This document shows positions 57,532-64,000 of a DNA stretch of 64,000 nucleotides, one piece after another (position 1 is the stretch's first letter; each line of letters begins with the position of its first letter). The notes below the pieces were generated by a model. It did no database searches and was not told where the DNA came from. It worked only from the letters and a program-made list of their open reading frames with translations. Position numbers and translations under genes: made by a program. The stretch is from Natronosalvus halobius. GTDB lineage: Archaea; Halobacteriota; Halobacteria; Halobacteriales; Natrialbaceae. The stretch lies in the NCBI RefSeq assembly GCF_024138145.1, contig NZ_CP099997.1:310001-374000 (forward strand), given 5' to 3'.

Positions 57532-59580
57532 CTAGAGGTCGTCGGCGGCGACTTCCTCGCCGTCCCACTCGAGCCAGAAGGCGGGGTCGGCGTCGGTATC
57601 GGCGTTCTCGGCCTCGAAGGTGACGATGTCACCCTCGACGACGAAGCCGTCGCCCCAGCCGTTGCCCGTCAGCCCCTCGACTTCGTAGTACCCGGTCTCG
57701 TAGTAGGTGATGGTGTCGTTGTCGTTCGCCGAGATCGGGTTGCCGGAGGGGGACGTCCCGAGGTCGGCAGCGGTGACAGGCCCGTTGGCGATGAACCGGT
57801 AGCGCACGCGGTCGGCCCCCGGTTCGGTCAGGATTGCGAACTCGGCCGGTTCCGGTTCGTCGTCTTCGTCGTTCTCACCGGTAAGGTCGTCAACGGCGAT
57901 CTCTTCGCCGTTCCACTCGAGCCAGAAGGCGGGGTCAGTATCGACGTCGGCGTTTTCGGCCTCGAAAGAGATAATATCACCCTCGATGATGAAGCCGTCG
58001 CCCCAGCCGTTGCCCGTCACCCCTTCAATCTCGTAGGTGCCGTCTTCACGCTCGGTGATCGTATCGTTGCCGTTCGCCGAGACCGGGTTGCCGGAGGGCG
58101 ACGTCCCGAGATCGGCAACCGTAACTGGACCGTTGGCAACGAATCGGTAGCGCACGCGGTCGGCGCCGGGTTCCGTCAGAATCGCCAGTTCGTTCTCGCC
58201 GCTGGTATCGTCTTCTGTTCCTTCTTCCTTGTCAGCGACCAATTCGTCGACGGCGATCTCCTCGCCGTTCCACTCGAGCCAGAAGGCCGGATCAGCGTCT
58301 GCGTCGGCGTTCTCGGCCTCGAAGGTGACGATATCGCCATCGATGGCGAACGCATCGCCCCAGCCGTTACCCGTGAGCCCCTCGACCTCGTAGGTGCCGT
58401 CTTCACGCTCGGTGATCGTATCGTTGCCGTTCGCCGAGACCGAACCACCCGAGGGCGAGGTGCCGAGATCGGTGGCGGTGACGGGTCCGTCGGCGACGAA
58501 CCGGTAGCGCACGCGGTCGGCGCCGGATTCCGTCAGAATTGCCAGTTCGTTCTGGTCCCCGGTGTCGTCGGTCTCCTCCTCGTCTCCATCGTCGCCGCTA
58601 CCACTCTCCCCACCGTCGTAGTTTAGCCAGTCCTCGCGGGTCCCATTGACCAGCATCACGTGATTGTCGAAGTAGATCGTGTACGGATCGTTGTCCTGGT
58701 AGAGGTCGTACCCGTGCGGACCCGCGTACTCGATCCCGTTTCCGTCGGCGGACCGCCACGCGAAGTTCTCCCGCTCGTAGGCGAGTTCGTCGTTCACCCA
58801 CGCGCGGAAGACGCCGTCGTTGTTCATCGACCCGCTCGAGGTGTACGTATTCAGCTTCTGGTAGGTTTCGATCTTCACCCACTCGTTCATCGGCATCTGG
58901 ACCCGGTTGCCGAACTCGAGGTACGGGGTCGTGCTGTCGGTGAGTCGCGCGTCGTAGGAGTAGACGAAGAACGTGTACGTGTCGGGGTGATCGTGGTTCT
59001 CCCGACGGGTGAAGCCGAGCCGGACCGACCACCCGTCTTCGCCCGTGAACGGGGGCGGCGTGACGAAGTTTCCGCTGTCCTGGTCTCCCTCGCTCCGTAA
59101 TCCAGCCCAGAAGAACCGCATCGTGTTGTTCTCCGAGAGCCACATCCCATTGGGGTGGACGTAGAACCGCTGGTACAGCTCGTCGACCTCCGTGTCGTAG
59201 TGGTCGTCGAACGGGTACACCGTATTCGCGCTCATCTGGTCGCCGTCGAGATAGTGCGCACAACTCGTCTCTCCCGTTCGGGAGGTGCTCGACGTGATGT
59301 CGGGGCTCGTCCTCGAGCGCTGGTTCCACACGTCGTAGACGTCACCCAGACCGTTGTACGATGACGACGGATCGTAGTACTCGTCGTAATCGATCTCGAT
59401 CAGATCCTGGTCGTGAGAATCGGCTGCGGCGGTGCCCGAACTCAGGAGCGCCCCACCGGCAATCGCGGTTGAGCCGAGTACCTTGAGGTACGTTCTGCGT
59501 TCGATGTCGTTCGCCGTGCTGTTCTCTTTACCGCTTTTCAGTGTGTTATCGATTGCTCGTTTCGAGCGCTCACGTGCCAT
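57532..59580 (-). CDS. Tat-exported beta-sandwich protein with tripled C-terminal domain
   Basis: The 682-residue protein has a Tat motif IERRTYLKVLGSTAIAGG and a cleavable signal. An N-terminal region of about 320 residues (from IEIDYDEYYDPSSSYNG to NHVMLVNGTRED) resembles polysaccharide-lyase/concanavalin-like beta sandwiches, with FYVHPNGMWLSEN and FWAGLRSEGDQ segments. An acidic linker follows, then three copies (about 88 residues each plus linker, period 348-357 bp) of a beta domain starting LAILTE.GADRVRYRF and ending DPAFWLEWNGEE. The catalytic site is not assignable. It is probably an exported glycan-binding or glycan-cleaving protein. The second gene of the pair (59887-60852) lacks the tripled domain. 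Confidence 0.82.
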   Translation of the reverse strand: MARERSKRAIDNTLKSGKENSTANDIERRTYLKVLGSTAIAGGALLSSGTAAADSHDQDLIEIDYDEYYDPSSSYNGLGDVYDVWNQRSRTSPDITSSTSRTGETSCAHYLDGDQMSANTVYPFDDHYDTEVDELYQRFYVHPNGMWLSENNTMRFFWAGLRSEGDQDSGNFVTPPPFTGEDGWSVRLGFTRRENHDHPDTYTFFVYSYDARLTDSTTPYLEFGNRVQMPMNEWVKIETYQKLNTYTSSGSMNNDGVFRAWVNDELAYERENFAWRSADGNGIEYAGPHGYDLYQDNDPYTIYFDNHVMLVNGTREDWLNYDGGESGSGDDGDEEETDDTGDQNELAILTESGADRVRYRFVADGPVTATDLGTSPSGGSVSANGNDTITEREDGTYEVEGLTGNGWGDAFAIDGDIVTFEAENADADADPAFWLEWNGEEIAVDELVADKEEGTEDDTSGENELAILTEPGADRVRYRFVANGPVTVADLGTSPSGNPVSANGNDTITEREDGTYEIEGVTGNGWGDGFIIEGDIISFEAENADVDTDPAFWLEWNGEEIAVDDLTGENDEDDEPEPAEFAILTEPGADRVRYRFIANGPVTAADLGTSPSGNPISANDNDTITYYETGYYEVEGLTGNGWGDGFVVEGDIVTFEAENADTDADPAFWLEWDGEEVAADDL
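57540..58545 (-). repeat. Three tandem in-gene domain repeats, about 350 bp each
   Basis: The three units, seen by the sequences GCGATCTCCTCGCCGTTCCA at about 58253, GCGATCTCTTCGCCGTTCCA at 57896 and GCGACTTCCTCGCCGTCCCA at 57548, recur at 348-357 bp. They are nearly identical at the DNA level even at third positions, so the tripling is recent or homogenised. Linkers differ in length by a few codons. Confidence 0.85.
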
Positions 59581-59886
59581 GCAACTTGACTAGCCAACTA
59601 TGCTGACCTCAACGCTCTCATGAACATACCGGAACTTTATACGTCGACGAATTACTGTCAGGTTAGCTGTTGTATCCTCTTACGCCTTCGGAAAACGACC
59701 CCGTCTTCCAGATGTACAAACCGGTTATTTAGGCGTATTCAGTACCGTCAGACTCGGTTCACGGGTCCGGCGATCAGTGGTTCGTCTGCGGACCAGAGCA
59801 ATTGCTCGAGTGAGAAATCGACACGCGGGCGTCCCGTTCTGAGCGTCTCGAGGTCCGGTATCAAATAGATTGCCGCCTTCGGATGC
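59581..59886. other. 306-bp gap between the two Tat beta-sandwich genes
   Basis: Minus-strand TATAAAGT (about 59637-59644) is a fair TATA element for the 57532-59580 gene, about 60 bp before its start. The right half (59748-59880) has an AT-richer frame of 40-odd residues that could be a coding relic, but rare codons make it doubtful. Nothing else is recognised. Confidence 0.5.
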
Positions 59887-60852
59887 TTAGGACCGCGTTG
59901 GTGACACGATATTCTCGGGAACTCCGCCGGCGACGATGTGGTGATCGTCGAAGTAAACGGTCTCACCGTTCTGGTTCGATCCCCACCAGTAGCCGTGCGG
60001 ACCGGCCTCTTCGATGCCCTGTCCTGGAATGCTGGTCCAGCGGTAGTCGGTTCGCTCGAACGCTAGTTCGCCGTTCACCCAGACGCGGATTTCGCCGTCG
60101 GCGTTCGCCCGGCCGTTCCCGACCGTATTCAGCACCTGGTGACATCGGAAATCGTTCCACTCGTTCATCCGAACGCCCGTATCCGTGACGTTCAATTCGG
60201 GGACCGGGTTAACCTGATCCATGTGGTATACGTAGACGAAGAGCGGGTACTCGTCGGGATGGTCGTGGGAGCCACGTCGGGCGTATCCCAGTCGAATGGA
60301 CCACCCGTCTTTCCCGTTCGGAATATCTTCCTGGGTCGTCCCGCCCGATGACGTCGGCCCGTTCCGGATTCCTGCCCAGAAGAACCGGAAGGTCCCCCTG
60401 TCCGCTAATGTCATCCCGTTTGGGTGGAACCGGAACCGCTGGTACGTTTCCTCTACGACGTCGTCGTGATTAGCGGCAAACGAGTAGACCGTATTGGCAG
60501 TCATCTGGTTCCCCTGGAAGTGGTGTGCGAGACACCGGTCCCCGGGTCCTGGCTGACCGACTACAATCTCCGGATCAGCTCCCGAGCGCTGGTTCCACAC
60601 GCGATAGACGTCGTCCAGACCGTTGTACTTCGAGGACGGGTCGTAACACTCGCCGTAATCGACGTCGACGAACTCGAGGTCGGTTTCCGCCGAACCGCCT
60701 GCCTCTCCACGAACCGCGTTCGAGAACAGTGCGCCCGTCGCCGTCGCCCCCAGCAGTGAGAGATACGAGCGTCGGCCGAGCGTGCCCCTTTTCGTTCGTG
60801 GCTTATCGTCACGGGGCTTGTCGCCGGAAACATCAGATTGCTTGCCTCGCAT
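59887..60852 (-). CDS. Tat-exported beta-sandwich protein, short paralogue
   Basis: The 321-residue protein has a Tat motif GRRSYLSLLGATATGALF and is homologous to the first 320 residues of the 57532-59580 protein. Matching lines include YGECYDPSSKYNGLDDVYRV, FHPNGMTLADRGTFRFFWAG, DGWSIRLGYARRGSHDHPDE and AGPHGYWWGSNQNGETVYFD. It lacks the acidic linker and the tripled domain. It is probably secreted and acts on the same type of ligand. Start ATG 60852 begins a basic leader; a longer frame upstream ignores the AT-rich promoter. It lies 306 bp upstream of its paralogue, same strand. Confidence 0.82.
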   Translation of the reverse strand: MRGKQSDVSGDKPRDDKPRTKRGTLGRRSYLSLLGATATGALFSNAVRGEAGGSAETDLEFVDVDYGECYDPSSKYNGLDDVYRVWNQRSGADPEIVVGQPGPGDRCLAHHFQGNQMTANTVYSFAANHDDVVEETYQRFRFHPNGMTLADRGTFRFFWAGIRNGPTSSGGTTQEDIPNGKDGWSIRLGYARRGSHDHPDEYPLFVYVYHMDQVNPVPELNVTDTGVRMNEWNDFRCHQVLNTVGNGRANADGEIRVWVNGELAFERTDYRWTSIPGQGIEEAGPHGYWWGSNQNGETVYFDDHHIVAGGVPENIVSPTRS

Positions 60853-61189
60853 ACAAAACCGGGGAAGTAACCTCTGGTTATCAACCTTGTCGTGTGAAAA
60901 TCGTACATTTATCTCATAAATCGGAATCTTACTTTCCACCTCAAAAAACACTCAAGATTGGAGAACGTACTGGTGGTCAGGAGGCAATCTGGCCGATCAG
61001 ACCGTCCGGAGCGAACCCTGGAAGGGCGACGTTCGCGTATTCGGTTCGTGATTCCGACGTTTCACTCGGTTTCACGCCGGTCAACCACGCAGGCAGTGAG
61101 GCTGCACGAGCGGGAAAACAGGGGTTACCGAACGCAATGATCGAGTACCACCGGTTGGCTTTTCACGGAGGGCGGTGGTTACGAACTCT
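60853..61189. other. 337-bp gap between the short paralogue and the ATP-grasp gene
   Basis: Divergent region. The minus strand holds ATTTATGAGATAAATG (about 60908-60923), a promoter candidate for the 59887-60852 gene. The plus side has a GGAGGGCGGTGG run just before the ATP-grasp start and no clear TATA box. No RNA gene or repeat is seen. Confidence 0.5.
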
Positions 61190-62425
61190 ATGTCTGCCGA
61201 TCCGACGGTCCTCCTTCTCGATGGAGATTACCCGACTGCGCTGACCGTCGCAAAGGAACTCTCCGAGGATCTCGGTGCGACGATCGTCGGCGTCGGAACG
61301 ACGCGATACAGTCGCCTGCTCCGATCGAGGTACTGCGACGAGAAAATCCTCGCCCCTCCGCCGGAGAGCGAGAGATACGGCGACGCCGTCGAGTCGGCGG
61401 TTCGGACCTATCGCCCGGACTTCGTCTTGCCAGTCGGGTACCAATCGACGGTTGCAGTCGACCGACTTCGATCGATCCTCCCCTCCTCTGTTTCTACCTC
61501 TCTCCCCTCGAGCGAGTCGCTCCATGCCGGAGCCGACAAGTCCGTTGTCCTCGACCGTGCGGCCCGTCTCGGAATCGACGTTCCGGAGGAGTACTCGAGC
61601 GTCGTCGAGCAAATCGACGCGAACGGGCGACCGAGGGGTGCTCTCGAGCGACTGAACTTCCCCGTGTTTCTCAAGGCCAGACACGAATCCGGCGGTGGCG
61701 AGACGACGGCCAGGGTCGACGACCCTGCTCGCTTCTGGCGAACCTACGACCACATTGCGGCGGTTGCGCCGGGAGGGGACGTGCTCGTCCAGGAGCTAAT
61801 CGAGGGGACGAGGTCGACCTACGGGATCGGCGTCCTCTGTTCGGACAACGACGTCGTGCTCAGGTTCGGTCACGAGGAACTTCGGTCCGTTCCTCGTTGG
61901 GGCGGAAGTGGGACACATCTCCGAACCTACCGGAACCCCTCTCTCGAGACCCAGGCAACGGCCTTGCTACAGGACATAGGGTGGAACGGAATCGCACTTG
62001 TCGAGTTCAAACGCCGGTCCGACGGTTCGTTCGTGCTCATGGAGGTGAACCCGAAGTTCTGGGCGTCGTACGCGCTGGCCAGCGAGCGCGGCTACCGATT
62101 CGCCTCGACGATGGTCGCCTCCGCTCTCGGCCTGAACGTCGACATACCGGTCAGGACCCTCGAAACGGTCGACGAAATGGTATTTCCGCTTCGGGAACTC
62201 CAGTACTGCGTTCGGCAACCGACCCGAAGCGAAATCTCGGCCGCTGCCAGGACGGTACTGACCCCAGGTGCGAAGTGGAGCCTCGACTGGACCGACCCCA
62301 TCGCCTGGCTGATGCCACCCGTCGCCGCGATGGAACGAGTCACCGACGTAGAGACTCGACTCGAGGCCGCCGTCGAGACCGTAACCGGCCGCCGATCGCG
62401 GAACGTCAGGGAGGATCGACGATGA
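61190..62425 (+). CDS. ATP-grasp domain ligase (carbamoyl-phosphate/D-Ala ligase-like)
   Basis: The 411-residue cytoplasmic protein has an N-terminal Rossmann-like domain (TVLLLDGDYPTALTVAKELS), then an ATP-grasp domain: FPVFLKARHESGGGETTA (the ATP-binding Lys), VLVQELIEGTRSTYGIGVL and the metal-binding Asp/Glu/Asn line GIALVEFKRRSDGSFVLMEV followed by NPKFWAS. It joins an acid to an amine or phosphate; the substrate is unknown. Its place in a glycan locus suggests amidation or peptide-like modification of a sugar. The stop overlaps the 82-aa gene start (ATGA). Start 61190 or GTG 61175 (closer to the GGAGG). Confidence 0.85.
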   Translation: MSADPTVLLLDGDYPTALTVAKELSEDLGATIVGVGTTRYSRLLRSRYCDEKILAPPPESERYGDAVESAVRTYRPDFVLPVGYQSTVAVDRLRSILPSSVSTSLPSSESLHAGADKSVVLDRAARLGIDVPEEYSSVVEQIDANGRPRGALERLNFPVFLKARHESGGGETTARVDDPARFWRTYDHIAAVAPGGDVLVQELIEGTRSTYGIGVLCSDNDVVLRFGHEELRSVPRWGGSGTHLRTYRNPSLETQATALLQDIGWNGIALVEFKRRSDGSFVLMEVNPKFWASYALASERGYRFASTMVASALGLNVDIPVRTLETVDEMVFPLRELQYCVRQPTRSEISAAARTVLTPGAKWSLDWTDPIAWLMPPVAAMERVTDVETRLEAAVETVTGRRSRNVREDRR

Positions 62426-62464
62426 CGGGTATCAGTGAGAACCGAATCGACGATGACGGGTATC
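62415..62464 (+). repeat. 19-bp direct repeat around the 82-aa start
   Basis: ATCGACGATGACGGGTATC occurs at 62415-62433 and again, identical, at 62446-62464 (31-bp spacing). The first copy contains the ATGA stop/start overlap; the second lies in the 82-aa gene in a different frame, so the repeat is not at the protein level. It could be a duplicated start-region sequence or a hairpin-free regulatory repeat. Confidence 0.7.
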
Positions 62465-62670
62465 TGCGAATCGATCGTGAACCCTACACTGGTCGCTCTA
62501 CCGAGGTCGACAGCCGGGTCGCACGTCTCGAGAGCACATCTGTCGGTCTCGAGCGTGCCTCCATCGGGTCATTCGTCCAGGACGGCGAGCGATTTTCGAA
62601 CGTACCTCGGGGAGTGACCACCGACCGGAAATCGCTGAGAGACGGCCAGAAGGGGCGTGGTAGTGCATGA
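62422..62670 (+). CDS. 82-residue hypothetical protein between ATP-grasp and membrane protein
   Basis: The start ATG 62422 overlaps the ATP-grasp stop (ATGA) and the stop overlaps the next start (ATGA), which is the best evidence for a real gene. The product MTGISENRIDDDGYLRIDRE... is hydrophilic, acidic at the start and basic at the end, with no Cys, no membrane segment and no known motif. Its size suits a small carrier, adaptor or regulator of the ligase-membrane protein pair. No family recognised. Confidence 0.62.
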   Translation: MTGISENRIDDDGYLRIDREPYTGRSTEVDSRVARLESTSVGLERASIGSFVQDGERFSNVPRGVTTDRKSLRDGQKGRGSA

Positions 62671-64000
62671 AGACGATGTTCGACCGTGCCTACCTTGTTT
62701 CGAAGTTATTCTTGATTCCCATCGCTGTCCTGGGCGTCGCTGGCCCATACGTCGTCGGTCGCGTGAACCTCTCTATCCTGGGACTCTACCTGGCCCTGCC
62801 GATGACGCTGGCCGTCGTCGTACTGTGGCGCGGAGGGAACCGTCGCGACCGAGAACCGGTCGGATGGATTGCCGTCGACTGGCGCGTGTTCTCCATCGGT
62901 TTTCACCTCGTCGTCTCCAGCCTCGTCGTTTCGCTTGCGATTTACGATGTCCGTCCTCTCGCGTTCTTCGTCGGACTCGCCGTCCTGTACGGACTGATCA
63001 TCGTGTTGATCTGGTTGCCTAACCTCGCCCCCAGACGCACGCCGGTCTGCCTGTACCACATGGTCGTTGCCTTCGCGCTCACCGTGTTCAGCGTGACGTT
63101 GAAGTATGACTTTTTTATCGGGAACACGGATTTGACCGTTCACGTCTCGCTGATCGATTCGCTCGTCGAAACCGGTGCGCCGGTGTCGTTGGAACTGTAC
63201 GAACCGTTTCAGCTGTGGCACGTGTACGCGGCGACGACGCACCAGCTGCTGGGCGGTTACTTGACGACCCACCGAACGGTGTACGTGCTCAGCGGGGTGC
63301 TGTTCGGAGCCGGCGTCCTCGCAGCGTACGGATTCGGACGGCGGGTCACGCTGAACGAACGCGTGGCGCTCCTGACGGCGCTGTTCACAATATTTCACCC
63401 GTTCTATATCTTCTACGGAATGTACTCGATTCCGCGGAGCGTCACCTCAATTGTCTTTCTTGCGCTCCTCATCACCCTCCTCGGCCGGACGGCCCCCGGT
63501 ATGCGCCTCGCTGGCCTGGTGTTTCTCGTCGCAATCGTCGTTTATCACCCCGTCTCTATTCCGTTCGTGTTCATCATCATGACGATCGTTTACGCGGTCG
63601 AACGAATCGTCAGGCGCTCGTCTGCGGTCGAGACCCAACCGCCGACCGTCGATTCCTTCACGATGGTAGCCACGGGACTGGTGACGCTCACCTACTGGCT
63701 GTACGCGGCCGAACCCCTGGTCGAAACGATCCTCGGAGCACTGACGAGCGCCGCATCGGGTTCTCGAACCGAACCGCCGCCGCAGGGGGTCGTTGCCAGT
63801 CCGTGGGCGGAGGTTGCAAACTACGTCCCGTACTCGTTTTTCATCTTCTTCATGCTCCTCGGTGCATTGCTGTGGCTCCGGGACGACACGCGCGAGTGGA
63901 TCGCCACCGGCGTTATCGGCATCTCCGCGCTGCTGCTCGTTCCTCTCTCCGTCCCGGGACCCACACTCCTCCTCGAGGGTCTCGCCGGGATCAACGTCAA
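62667..64000 (+). CDS. Multi-helix membrane protein, GT-C/oligosaccharyltransferase-like, partial at the right edge
   Basis: The frame runs open from ATG 62667 (MKTMFDRAYLVSKLFLIPIA) to the window edge, giving about 444 residues so far with at least ten hydrophobic segments. The first large loop after helix five contains IGNTDLTVHVSLIDSLVETG, a TDL/DxD-like acidic position as in GT-C glycosyltransferases. YEPFQLWHVYAATTHQLLGGY follows. Several short Arg/Ser loops lie between helices. It resembles archaeal membrane proteins of polysaccharide and S-layer glycan loci (GT39/DUF2206-like). The protein continues beyond the window, so catalytic residues cannot be completed. Start overlaps the previous stop by 4 bp. 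Confidence 0.82.
   Translation, partial: MKTMFDRAYLVSKLFLIPIAVLGVAGPYVVGRVNLSILGLYLALPMTLAVVVLWRGGNRRDREPVGWIAVDWRVFSIGFHLVVSSLVVSLAIYDVRPLAFFVGLAVLYGLIIVLIWLPNLAPRRTPVCLYHMVVAFALTVFSVTLKYDFFIGNTDLTVHVSLIDSLVETGAPVSLELYEPFQLWHVYAATTHQLLGGYLTTHRTVYVLSGVLFGAGVLAAYGFGRRVTLNERVALLTALFTIFHPFYIFYGMYSIPRSVTSIVFLALLITLLGRTAPGMRLAGLVFLVAIVVYHPVSIPFVFIIMTIVYAVERIVRRSSAVETQPPTVDSFTMVATGLVTLTYWLYAAEPLVETILGALTSAASGSRTEPPPQGVVASPWAEVANYVPYSFFIFFMLLGALLWLRDDTREWIATGVIGISALLLVPLSVPGPTLLLEGLAGINV

Noticed and set aside
59748-59880. Possible coding relic in the gap between the two Tat genes
   Set aside because: The 40-odd residues look weakly protein-like, but use rare codons (TTG, ATA) and have no start or family match; I could not support it as a gene.

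Overview
This 64 kb window is chromosomal DNA of an extreme halophilic archaeon, most likely of the Natrialbaceae (Haloterrigena/Natrinema/Natronorubrum type; the genus is an inference). The support is high GC, strongly acidic proteins, Tat signals with lipoboxes, Asp/Glu-rich linkers, archaeal marker genes (sn-glycerol-1-phosphate dehydrogenase, Cbf5, a DUF106/Get1-like membrane protein, a bat-type HTH regulator, a fused CoxA-CoxC oxidase), TATA boxes about 26 bp before start codons (leaderless messages), and a striking abundance of the hexamer CTCGAG.

Layout. 0-0.6 kb: the N-terminal piece of an unknown low-GC gene, an att-like copy of a tRNA 3' end, and tRNA-Pro(GGG). 0.7-5.7 kb: housekeeping and unknown genes (VOC protein, aldo/keto reductase, uridine kinase, Tat lipoprotein). 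5.8-10 kb: a Mo/W formate dehydrogenase-type catalytic subunit, a CBS protein and YqeC. 10-22.6 kb: a lipid/acyl-CoA and transport island: a complete branched-chain-type ABC transporter (livJGFHM) with a KAS III-like enzyme at the operon end, thiolase plus its DUF35 partner, a bat-type regulator, acyl-CoA synthetase, alpha/beta hydrolase and MaoC hydratase. 22.7-29.0 kb: the conserved adk-DUF106-cmk-cbf5 block, interrupted between adk and DUF106 by a divergently transcribed 866-residue protein with a pilin-like N-terminus and a C-terminal vWA domain. 30-34 kb: cytochrome oxidase coxB and fused coxAC. 34-47.5 kb: mixed metabolism (Tat Dyp-like protein, HAD phosphatase, IlvE, NAD epimerase, copper P-type ATPase, EgsA, a frameshifted LPG-synthase-type membrane protein, M48 and S9 peptidases). 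48-64 kb: a surface-polysaccharide or protein-glycosylation locus running off the right edge.

How the genes work together. In the glycan locus an N-acetyltransferase, a Gfo/Idh oxidoreductase, two nucleotide-sugar dehydrogenases and a WecB-type 2-epimerase are co-oriented, mostly with 1-11 bp overlaps. This is the enzyme set for UDP-ManNAcA or, with an aminotransferase not seen here, UDP-ManNAc3NAcA. A membrane GT2, a DUF354 protein, a polysaccharide-deacetylase-like protein and a methyltransferase follow. Then come two Tat-exported paralogous beta-sandwich proteins on the opposite strand, one carrying a tripled C-terminal domain, and a translationally coupled trio: ATP-grasp ligase, an 82-residue unknown, and a GT-C-like membrane protein.

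The least explained pieces, and the best candidates for something undescribed, are this ATP-grasp/82-aa/GT-C trio with its neighbouring Tat beta-sandwich pair, and the pilin-vWA protein inserted in the adk block. Single-base repeats and small tandem repeats between genes are frequent (3.1, 16.9, 25.4, 35.3, 36.7 and 36.8 kb). All functional names come from reading motifs and from family knowledge; no database search was run.
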